From contig JANXTV010000392.1 in NCBI GenBank assembly GCA_025352185.1, positions 1 to 5,105 on the forward strand: a DNA stretch of 5,105 bases, read 5' to 3'. Numbering within the stretch: position 1 is the stretch's first letter; the number at the start of each line of letters is the position of its first letter. This document shows positions 1 to 5,105 of the stretch, piece by piece. This stretch comes from Oligoflexia bacterium. Lineage in GTDB: Bacteria > Bdellovibrionota > UBA1018. A program made the position numbers and the translations under genes. Below the pieces are notes generated by a model that saw nothing but the letters and a program-made list of their open reading frames with translations, did not search any database and was not told where the DNA came from.

Positions 1-680
1 ATTTAAAAACACTCCTGGGATTCCTCGCCCTTACTTCCGTAGACCTCATTCACCCCCATTTAGCCCGCGCCGAATGTGACGGTAAAATGCTCTCCACCGA
101 AGAGGCCGCAAAATTTCTTCCCCGAGGGGGAACCACCGCCACCCTCGGTCGGGTTGAATTCGCGCTCCGAGGCCGAGTCTGCCGGAAGGGCGGTGAATGC
201 GAAGGATGGTCGACCCTGCCGCTTAAGAAATACTTCGGCGGACGCACCGTGATTTACGATTCCGACGACGAATATCCGAACTGGTTCTTCGAAGCCGATC
301 GACTCGGCGAAGGTGGGAGCTTCCTCATCTCGGCGACCCCGAAGGGAATCTATCCCACCTTCCGCGCGGAGGCCTTCACTTCCCACTCCGAGTTTGAGGA
401 CGCCTCTTTCACGGCCCAAGCAAACTACCCCCTTCCCCACGGAACCGGCGGAAAAGTTTCTACCGAATACGCTCTCCTCGGCAACACGCACCGCTACCGA
501 ACCGAACCGGTCGCGACGTTCGATGGACCGAATGCGTCCGCGAAGTACCAAGCCTCGTTCCACGGCGGCGACCTCTACATGACTGAACACTGCGCCCGGT
601 ACTCGGAAAAATCCGAAACGGAGCGCGACCGATACGGCCGGTGGGACGAGTTCGAATTTTCGGCCGAATCCCACTATTAA
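1..680 (+). CDS. Secreted protein of unknown family, tandem paralog A (5' end cut by window edge)
   Basis: I do not recognise this family. The reading frame is open from the first complete codon (base 3) to TAA at 678-680, giving 225 visible residues. Residues 1-23 look like most of a Sec signal peptide: a hydrophobic LLGFLAL stretch, then LARA just before ECDG, a plausible signal peptidase I site. The real start is therefore a few codons outside the window, and the ATG at 87 is internal because it falls after the cleavage site. The predicted mature protein has four cysteines (C25, C60, C66, C197) that could form two disulfides in the periplasm or outside the cell. It shares CDG, C-X5-C-X2-W and a late TEHCA motif with the next gene, 63 bases downstream on the same strand. 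No terminator is visible between them, so cotranscription is likely. The coding call is firm; the function is unknown. Confidence 0.82.
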   Translation, partial: LKTLLGFLALTSVDLIHPHLARAECDGKMLSTEEAAKFLPRGGTTATLGRVEFALRGRVCRKGGECEGWSTLPLKKYFGGRTVIYDSDDEYPNWFFEADRLGEGGSFLISATPKGIYPTFRAEAFTSHSEFEDASFTAQANYPLPHGTGGKVSTEYALLGNTHRYRTEPVATFDGPNASAKYQASFHGGDLYMTEHCARYSEKSETERDRYGRWDEFEFSAESHY

Positions 681-732
681 ATCGAACCGATAAATCGAGC
701 TGGAGCCCCTCCCGCTCATGACTCCACCTCAC

Positions 733-737
733 GAGGA
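733..737 (+). promoter_or_regulatory. Ribosome binding site of paralog B
   Basis: GAGGA lies six bases before the ATG at 744, a good Shine-Dalgarno match at normal spacing. It supports that start, which also gives the protein a complete signal peptide. Confidence 0.75.
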
Positions 738-743
738 AATAAA

Positions 744-1472
744 ATGAATCGATCCACGCTCCTGCGCCTGACTTTAGTCCTCATCGCTACGATCGGAATC
801 GCCGCGCCCGCGATCGGCCTCGCGAAAGACGATCCGTTCCAAACTAAGGTCTGCGACGGCGACCCGATGACTTCCGAATCGGCGTTTCGCACGCTCCCCG
901 CGATGCACGACGAAGTAGAGCGGGCCCTCGGAGAAACTCGGTTTGAAATCCGACATCGCTTCTGCGCACCCTACTCGGGTTGCACCGACTGGGTAGCGGG
1001 AGTGGACCAAGACGGCCAACTCGCCACTCCGAGCGAGGACGGCGAAGAAATCGTACCGTTCGGACTCGGTGTTTCCTTTAACGTAATCTACCACCACGAT
1101 AGACGCGCCGGCAGCTCGTTCACCTCGATATGGCGGGGCGAAGAAGACGATTCTCGATACGACTTCGCGTACTTCCTAGCCCACTCGGATGGATATCCGC
1201 TGGAGCGCTATCCCGAATGGATTAAAGACGAAACGCGCTTCGTCCAGTCCTGCATCATCTACCAACACGCCTGCGACGCCCGCTCGCTCACGGTCCTGCG
1301 CGGAACTCCGGACGTGGGTTTAGGCACTTCGAAAACGTTCGCCGTCCTCCGGGGAAAAGCGGGAACGATCACGCAGCACTGCGCGCATATTCTCCTCGCC
1401 GGCTCGGGCCTCGCGAACGCGAAGACGGGCGAAACGATTGAATACGAAATGGGCGCCGTCGCGCGGTTCTAG
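744..1472 (+). CDS. Secreted cysteine-containing protein of unknown family, tandem paralog B
   Basis: This is a 242-residue protein of unrecognised family. Residues 1-27 form a clear signal peptide: Arg at 3 and 8, a hydrophobic core over about 9-24, and cleavage likely after GLA at 25-27. The ATG at 744 has a GAGGA ribosome binding site at 733-737 with six bases of spacing, which fixes the start. The mature part has six cysteines: C37 (in CDG), C74 and C80 (C-X5-C followed by W83), C170 and C177 (C-X6-C), and C213 (TQHCA). Four of these align with the four cysteines of the preceding gene, so the two look like a diverged duplication. C170/C177 is an extra pair. No catalytic motif, lipobox or later membrane segment is seen, so the product is probably a disulfide-bonded soluble protein of the periplasm or outside. 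Its TAG stop lies one base from the stop of the convergent gene on the other strand. Confidence 0.88.
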   Translation: MNRSTLLRLTLVLIATIGIAAPAIGLAKDDPFQTKVCDGDPMTSESAFRTLPAMHDEVERALGETRFEIRHRFCAPYSGCTDWVAGVDQDGQLATPSEDGEEIVPFGLGVSFNVIYHHDRRAGSSFTSIWRGEEDDSRYDFAYFLAHSDGYPLERYPEWIKDETRFVQSCIIYQHACDARSLTVLRGTPDVGLGTSKTFAVLRGKAGTITQHCAHILLAGSGLANAKTGETIEYEMGAVARF

Positions 1473-1473
1473 C

Positions 1474-1824
1474 TTATTCGCAGGTAAAGGTTTCAGAGAT
1501 GAACATCTCACCGCGAATGGTGAACTTCAGTTTCGAATCCCCGTTATAGAACACTTCGGTGGAACCCGAATCCGACCACTGGGTCGCTTCGTCCGTCTTT
1601 CCGACGTAACGCTCGTAGTCCGTCTTATAACGAGCCTCGTACGAAGGGTCGAGTTTCAGCTTAATTCCATTCACCTGAATGGTTTTTCCGGAAACGACGA
1701 CGAGTTCGACCGAGTCCGTGAAGTAATTATTTTTCTTGCTCGGTTCGCAGGTGAGTTTCGTACTGGCGGAAACGAGATTTGAGGAAAGTAAGGTCGCGAA
1801 GATAACGAGAATGGAAGTTTTCAT
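1474..1824 (-). CDS. Small secreted protein of unknown function with two terminal cysteines
   Basis: This is a 116-residue protein that I do not recognise. The N-terminus is a textbook signal peptide: MK, a hydrophobic core, and cleavage likely after VSA at residues 18-20. The mature part is about 96 residues and rich in Lys, Thr and Ser. Its only two cysteines sit near its two ends, in LTCE close to the start and FTCE as the last residues, so one disulfide could join the ends of the chain. The middle looks like alternating beta strands (for example VELVVVSG, KTIQVNGIKLKL, KLKFTIRG), which suggests a small beta-rich fold. AAGGA at 1834-1838 (minus strand) lies nine bases before the ATG. Hand-counted G+C is about 48%, well below the neighbours, which may mean recent transfer or relaxed codon use. 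The gene has its own upstream gap with inverted repeats and is probably transcribed alone. Confidence 0.85.
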   Translation of the reverse strand: MKTSILVIFATLLSSNLVSASTKLTCEPSKKNNYFTDSVELVVVSGKTIQVNGIKLKLDPSYEARYKTDYERYVGKTDEATQWSDSGSTEVFYNGDSKLKFTIRGEMFISETFTCE

Positions 1825-1833
1825 GAGATTTAA

Positions 1834-1838
1834 TCCTT
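1834..1838 (-). promoter_or_regulatory. Ribosome binding site of the small secreted protein
   Basis: On the minus strand AAGGA precedes the ATG at 1824 with nine bases between them. This is the only plausible start in the frame and it yields an intact signal peptide. Confidence 0.65.
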
Positions 1839-1851
1839 ATTGGAGAGTGAT

Positions 1852-1903
1852 CTGTTTACGAATGGCCCGACCCGTAACACATGGCGTTACAGGCTGTAAA
1901 CAG
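1852..1903. promoter_or_regulatory. Cluster of overlapping inverted repeats upstream of the small secreted gene (candidate operator)
   Basis: Three dyads are packed into 52 bases. CTGTTTAC at 1852-1859 is the exact reverse complement of GTAAACAG at 1896-1903. GTAAC at 1874-1878 mirrors GTTAC at 1886-1890. TTACAG at 1887-1892 and CTGTAA at 1894-1899 form a perfect 13-base palindrome with one central base. All are built from GTAAC or GTAAAC half-sites in alternating orientation. The cluster lies 28-79 bases before the start codon of the gene at 1474-1824, where a repressor or activator would bind. No convincing -35/-10 pair could be assigned. Alternatively it is an RNA hairpin in the 5' leader. 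The repeats are seen directly; the regulatory role is inferred. Confidence 0.45.
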
Positions 1904-1936
1904 AAACGCCCACTCCGGGAGGATAGGATTTAATGA

Positions 1937-1988
1937 ATTCCCGCCGAACGGTTCCGCTCAGCTCTAACCATCGGGAATATCTCGGGAA
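1937..1988. repeat. TCGGGAA direct repeat plus matching inverted arm after the threonine aldolase stop
   Basis: TCGGGAA occurs at 1971-1977 and again at 1982-1988, eleven bases apart (about one helical turn), the second copy touching the aldolase stop codon. ATTCCCG at 1937-1943 is the reverse complement of CGGGAAT at 1972-1978. In the minus-strand transcript this could fold into a 7-base-pair stem, with an inner GGTT/AACC stem, in the 3' region of the operon. There is no following U-run, so it is not a standard intrinsic terminator. It may be an mRNA-end structure, a protein-binding site, or chance. Confidence 0.3.
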
Positions 1989-3065
1989 CTAGGTGCTGAG
2001 GATCGCTCGAGCTAGGGCCAGGACGTCCGATTCGGTGGTCTGGAACGAGCACATGAGGCGCACGACCGAAACCGGGGTTTCCCCCGGAACTTCGGGAAGC
2101 TCCTCCCAGACGTAAAACGGAAACTGCGCTTGGAGGCCGGGAATGATTTTTTTAGGTAACTTCGCGAAAACTGCGTTCGCTTCCACCTTCTGGGCAATCG
2201 TCACGCCGGGAACACCGCGAATTTTCGATTCGAGAAGGCGCGCCATTCCGTTTGCCTGCTCCGCATTTCGGCGCCAGAGATCATTTTCAAGCGCCGCGAT
2301 CAGCTGCGCCGAACAAAACCGCATTTTCGAAGCGAGCTGCATGCTCTGCTTTTGGATAAAGCGCAAATCGGTCGCGAATTTTCCGGTGAGATCCAGGACC
2401 GCCTCGGCGCCCATGAGGCCATTCTTCGTTCCGCCGAACGAAAGGAGGTCCACTCCGACGTCGGTCGTGCACGCGCGTAAATATTCATTCGCAGAGCCAC
2501 CCGCTTGGAGGCTCGCGGCCGCATTCGCGATCCGGGCCCCGTCCATGTGCAGGACGAGCCCTTCCGCATGGGCAAAATTCGAAATCGCGTGGATTTCCTC
2601 GCACGAATAAATCGTACCGAGCTCCGTCGACTGGGTGATCGAAATCACGCGGGGTTGGACCGCGTGGGCGTCGCCCCGGCGCGTGAGTTTTTCTCGTATG
2701 ACGGAAACGGTTAACTTCTGATCTTTCGTCGGGATCGTTAGGAGTTTAAATCCACCGATCGATTCCGGAGCCCCGCCCTCGTCGACATCGATGTGAGATT
2801 TTTCCGCGCAGATGACACCTTCGTACCGTTTTAATACCGCCGACAGCGCCGCGACGTTCGCGCCGGTTCCGTTAAAAACCGGAAAACACTCGGTCCGCTC
2901 GCCGAATACTTTCTTCACAAGGGCGCTTAAACGTTCGGTCCAGGGATCCGCGCCGTACGCGGATGCGTAGCCCACGTTCGCCTCCCCGATCGCCTTCAGC
3001 ACCTCGGGATGGATACCCGCGTGATTATCCGAGCCGAACGAAGGACCGGTAATTTTCCCAGCCAT
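1989..3065 (-). CDS. ltaE: Low-specificity L-threonine aldolase (PLP-dependent)
   Basis: This 358-residue fold-type I PLP enzyme should cleave L-threonine or L-allo-threonine to glycine and acetaldehyde, in the cytoplasm. Visible family features, in order, are FGSDNHAGIHPE at 10-21, AYGADPWTERL at 36-46, the phosphate loop NGTGAN at 65-70, ring-stacking His91 in EKSHIDVDEGGAPE, ITQSTELGT at 143-151, HMDGARIANA at 173-182 (Asp175 to the pyridine nitrogen, Arg178 to the substrate carboxylate), and FGGTKNG at 210-216 with Lys214 as the PLP lysine. QLASKMRF and VEANAVFAKL follow. From memory, these match the Pseudomonas-type low-specificity enzyme (about 346 residues) closely, so the protein looks complete and active. 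The ATG lies one base after the stop of the upstream SIS gene and has no clear Shine-Dalgarno sequence, so translational coupling is likely. Activity on other beta-hydroxy amino acids is possible, as is usual for the family. Confidence 0.93.
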   Translation of the reverse strand: MAGKITGPSFGSDNHAGIHPEVLKAIGEANVGYASAYGADPWTERLSALVKKVFGERTECFPVFNGTGANVAALSAVLKRYEGVICAEKSHIDVDEGGAPESIGGFKLLTIPTKDQKLTVSVIREKLTRRGDAHAVQPRVISITQSTELGTIYSCEEIHAISNFAHAEGLVLHMDGARIANAAASLQAGGSANEYLRACTTDVGVDLLSFGGTKNGLMGAEAVLDLTGKFATDLRFIQKQSMQLASKMRFCSAQLIAALENDLWRRNAEQANGMARLLESKIRGVPGVTIAQKVEANAVFAKLPKKIIPGLQAQFPFYVWEELPEVPGETPVSVVRLMCSFQTTESDVLALARAILST

Positions 3066-3066
3066 G

Positions 3067-4029
3067 TTACACCGACGGACGCAGATTTAAGTCCGGGTCC
3101 ACACCCAGGTTAAGGGCGGTCGCAAGCGCCATCCACTGAAGTTCGAGGAGCGCCGGCATCCACGCGAGTGGGCTTGAACCGAATACGCCGATTTGGTGGG
3201 AGGCTTGGATATCGTCGTTCCGCGGATCTTTCGGCAGCGAAATGTGCCAAATCGAATCCTTCTCGTTCGAAGAATATTTCGGGCCGTGGAAGAATTCTTC
3301 ACTCCCGAACGCCCGCACCGGAAGACGTGCCATTTCCATTAACTTTAAAGCGCCTTCGCGCGCGAGCCACTCGCCCTCCCATTCGCCCACGAGGAGCGTC
3401 GGACCCTTACCCGCGCGGCGGCGGCAGAGATCGAGAGACGGCGTCGGGAGCGACGTCAGCGCTTCCCATTCTTCCGTACATTTTTCACCGAGGAGTAAAG
3501 TCGTCACGGCGCAGATCGATCCGGTGACGGCCGCGGTGTGCGGTTCGACCCGCTCGAGGGGAACCGTCGGCAGTAAGTAATGCGCGGCCGCGTGCTGGGC
3601 GACACCGATCGCGGAAACTTGGATCGTGAAGGCACCGAGGCGTTCGGCGAGTTCGAGGGCCTGAATCGTCGGGCCGCCGGATGCGCGGTGGGTGAAGGCA
3701 AAAACCCAGTCGCCCTTTTGCGGAAGCGCGTCCACTCCGACGTGAGTCGAAGGACAAACGATGACCGGCGTGCGCATCCGCGTACGGTCGCGCTTTAAAG
3801 TCAGCTGGCAAAGTTTCGCCGCGATGTAGGAACTCCCGAGGCCGAAGAAAATAATCCGCTTCGGACCTTCGTGCGGGAGATCCCGGAGGTCAATCGCCGC
3901 GACTCGCGTCGAGATTTCTTTCCAAAGGTCGCGCTGCGCGCGCATCGTCTCCTCGACGACGGTCATTTTTTCGGTGCCTTCGTCAGTCGACGAATCGGGG
4001 GTCATGTTCTCAGGGGTAGACGCGTTCAT
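3067..4029 (-). CDS. GlmS-like SIS-domain protein, probable amino-sugar phosphate isomerase or deaminase
   Basis: This is a 320-residue cytoplasmic protein with two SIS domains like the isomerase half of glucosamine-6-phosphate synthase, but no glutaminase domain. The first sugar-phosphate motif is FFGLGSSYIAAK (61-72). The second half has EGALKLME (225-232) and FFHGP (247-251), which by alignment from memory place Lys229, Glu232 and His248 at E. coli GlmS Lys485, Glu488 and His504, so the isomerase residues seem kept. Two changes stand out. The usual SxSGxT phosphate loop reads THRASGGPT (113-121), and the tail ends NLRPSV, with Pro318 where GlmS has Lys603. It may be a ketose/aldose isomerase, a GlcN6P deaminase of the SIS type, or a relative with another substrate; the exact reaction is not decided by sequence. 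It follows the dipeptidase gene by 33 bases and abuts the aldolase gene, so it is an operon member. Confidence 0.87.
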   Translation of the reverse strand: MNASTPENMTPDSSTDEGTEKMTVVEETMRAQRDLWKEISTRVAAIDLRDLPHEGPKRIIFFGLGSSYIAAKLCQLTLKRDRTRMRTPVIVCPSTHVGVDALPQKGDWVFAFTHRASGGPTIQALELAERLGAFTIQVSAIGVAQHAAAHYLLPTVPLERVEPHTAAVTGSICAVTTLLLGEKCTEEWEALTSLPTPSLDLCRRRAGKGPTLLVGEWEGEWLAREGALKLMEMARLPVRAFGSEEFFHGPKYSSNEKDSIWHISLPKDPRNDDIQASHQIGVFGSSPLAWMPALLELQWMALATALNLGVDPDLNLRPSV

Positions 4030-4034
4030 TTTTT

Positions 4035-4038
4035 CTCC
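4035..4038 (-). promoter_or_regulatory. Ribosome binding site that favours the long start of the SIS gene
   Basis: GGAG on the minus strand lies five bases before the ATG at 4029-4027. Homology to GlmS-type proteins begins only near Met22 (codon 3966-3964), which has a weaker GAAGG ten bases upstream. The stronger site favours the longer protein with a polar, Ser/Thr/Glu-rich extension of 21 residues, but the short start remains possible. Confidence 0.55.
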
Positions 4039-4062
4039 GGGTGATTCTGTAAGATTTAATAA

Positions 4063-5105
4063 TTATTTTTTCCGAGGCGAAACACGCTCGGCAATTTCAG
4101 AAAAAAGGTGGATTTGGGAAACGCAGGCTTTCCGGAGATCGCTCACGAGGAGGCTTTCGTTTTCTCCGTGCGCGTTCGTATACGGATCTTCGACGCCGAT
4201 CAGGAGCGCGGGGACTCCGCCGAGCGCTTCGGCGAAAGGCTTCACGAAGGGAATACTTCCTCCGCAGCCGATCATGAGCGGCTCTTCGCCGTACCCTTTT
4301 CGCATCGAGGAAACGGCCGCATCGAACGCGGGACCGGTCGGATCGATCGCCCAAGCCCCGGAGCCGCCTTCGCCGCCCGTCACCGAAACTTCGAGACCCC
4401 ACGGAGTGACCGCTTTAATATGCGCTTTCATCAGTTCCGCGGTTTTCACCGGATCCATTCCGGGTGCGGTCCGAATCGTCACGCGCGCCCAAGCCGCGTC
4501 GTTAATGATGTTCGCCGCCTGCTTGCGCGAAGAGGCTTGGATCGCGGTCACCGTCAGCGACGGATATCGCCAGAGCTGGGCGATCGGATTCGGCCCTTCG
4601 GGCAGGAGGCGCGCGCCGGGGATCAACCCCACCTGCTCGCGGAAAAGTTTTTCGTCGTACGGTATCTTCCGCATGCGCTCGGCTTCGGATTCGGTAACCG
4701 GCGTGACTTGTTCGCGCACGCCCTTCACCGCGATTCGGCCGTCGTTATCGACGAGCGTCGCGAGTACTTTTGCGAGCGCCACGACCGGATCGGGAATGGG
4801 GCCGCCCCACATTCCGGAGTGCACCGATTTCGTGAGTGCCCGAACTTCGACGTCGAGTCCGATCAGTCCGCGGAGCGCGACCGTTAACGCCGGACGTCCG
4901 CAGTCGAAGTTCGCCGTGTCGGTCAGGATCATCACGTCGGCCTTTAATTTCGGGGAATATTTTTTCAGGAACTCTTCGAGGTGGCCGCTGCCGACTTCTT
5001 CTTCGCCCTCGATCACGACTTTTAAATTCATCGGGCACTTCCCCGACGTTTTTAAAAACGCTTCGAGCGCGGCGGCGTGGACGATAATTCCGGCCTTATC
5101 GTCGG
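4063..5105 (-). CDS. M20-family metallopeptidase, probable dipeptidase (5' end cut by window edge)
   Basis: The frame stays open from the right edge to TAA at 4065-4063, giving 346 visible residues. The ATG at 5031 is internal: the 24 codons before it encode DDKAG and an ALEAFLKTSGK helix that are conserved M20 sequence. Family features are the bridging metal Asp in DDKAG (1-5), catalytic and metal glutamates in EGEEEVGS (32-39), the metal Asp region LTDTANFD, the dimerisation-domain HSGMWGGPIPDP that starts the lid domain, GGSIPF, and the C-terminal metal His in NAHGENE. Family knowledge (PepV, carnosinase/CNDP type) predicts a di-zinc or di-manganese enzyme that cleaves dipeptides or trims short peptides in the cytoplasm. 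Roughly 110-130 N-terminal residues, including the first metal His motif, lie outside the window. No signal peptide can be judged. It is the first visible gene of the operon with the SIS and aldolase genes. Confidence 0.9.
   Translation of the reverse strand, partial: DDKAGIIVHAAALEAFLKTSGKCPMNLKVVIEGEEEVGSGHLEEFLKKYSPKLKADVMILTDTANFDCGRPALTVALRGLIGLDVEVRALTKSVHSGMWGGPIPDPVVALAKVLATLVDNDGRIAVKGVREQVTPVTESEAERMRKIPYDEKLFREQVGLIPGARLLPEGPNPIAQLWRYPSLTVTAIQASSRKQAANIINDAAWARVTIRTAPGMDPVKTAELMKAHIKAVTPWGLEVSVTGGEGGSGAWAIDPTGPAFDAAVSSMRKGYGEEPLMIGCGGSIPFVKPFAEALGGVPALLIGVEDPYTNAHGENESLLVSDLRKACVSQIHLFSEIAERVSPRKK

Noticed and set aside
87..680. ATG at 87 as the start of paralog A
   Set aside because: The frame is open upstream and encodes a signal peptide core and cleavage site; starting at 87 would also lose the CDG motif shared with paralog B.
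60..719. 219-residue open frame on the minus strand opposite paralog A
   Set aside because: It lies wholly across a plus-strand gene with a signal peptide and a paralog next door; its composition is Arg/Gly/Val-rich without family motifs, typical of an antisense shadow in G+C-rich DNA.
681..743. Terminator or promoter between the two paralogs
   Set aside because: Only a weak 4-base GGAG/CTCC pairing is seen, with no T-run and no convincing -35/-10 pair, so the two genes are read as one transcript.
1438..1782. 114-residue plus-strand frame running from the end of paralog B across the small secreted gene
   Set aside because: It overlaps both genes in other frames. The minus-strand protein has a signal peptide and a ribosome binding site, which this one lacks.
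1852..1903. SOS (LexA) box
   Set aside because: CTGT and ACAG elements occur, but not with the CTGT-N8-ACAG spacing of the E. coli-type box, and no SOS gene is nearby.
2143..2610. 155-residue open frame on the plus strand inside the threonine aldolase gene
   Set aside because: It is fully antisense to a well-recognised enzyme and has no motif or plausible start signal.
4108..4887. 259-residue open frame on the plus strand opposite the M20 peptidase
   Set aside because: The opposite strand carries conserved M20 motifs throughout; the plus-strand product is Arg/His-rich with no recognisable domain and no ribosome binding site.
4063..5031. ATG at 5031 as the start of the M20 peptidase
   Set aside because: Codons between 5032 and 5103 encode conserved M20 sequence including the metal-binding DDK motif, so the gene runs off the window.
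1..5105. tRNA, rRNA, CRISPR repeats, insertion-sequence ends or phage genes
   Set aside because: None was seen: no regularly spaced direct repeats, no transposase or integrase motif, and the few non-coding gaps are too short for most of these.

Overview
The window is bacterial DNA of about 58-60% G+C (hand-sampled lines). It is almost entirely coding, with six genes and no gene-free stretch longer than about 165 bases. Three of the six products carry Sec-type signal peptides, and the sequence style (secreted cysteine-containing proteins of unknown family, short intergenic gaps, purine-rich ribosome binding sites) suggests a Gram-negative or other diderm bacterium. A Bdellovibrio-like lineage would fit, but that is a low-confidence impression and no marker gene settles it.

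Layout. On the plus strand, 1-1472 holds two consecutive genes for secreted proteins, the first cut by the left window edge. They share a C-X5-C-X2-W signature, an N-terminal CDG motif and a late T(E/Q)HCA motif. I read them as diverged tandem paralogs of a family I do not recognise. On the minus strand, 1474-1824 encodes a small secreted protein whose stop codon lies one base from the stop of the second paralog. Its G+C (about 48% by hand count) is clearly below that of the neighbours. The 164-base gap at 1825-1988 contains a cluster of inverted repeats in the presumed promoter of that small gene, and a repeat pair just past the stop of the next gene.

From 1989 to the right edge, three minus-strand genes form a likely operon. 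In transcription order they are an M20-family metallodipeptidase (start outside the window), a GlmS-like SIS-domain sugar-phosphate protein without a glutaminase domain, and a low-specificity L-threonine aldolase. Gaps are 33 bases and 1 base. Peptide cleavage, amino-sugar phosphate chemistry and beta-hydroxy amino acid cleavage would together fit nutrient salvage of peptides and amino sugars, but this joint role is inference from gene order.

No RNA gene, CRISPR array, mobile element or phage gene was seen. Nothing here amounts to a clear new defence or mobile system. The most unusual items are the tandem secreted paralogs, the altered phosphate loop and C-terminal tail of the SIS protein, and the palindrome cluster at 1852-1903.
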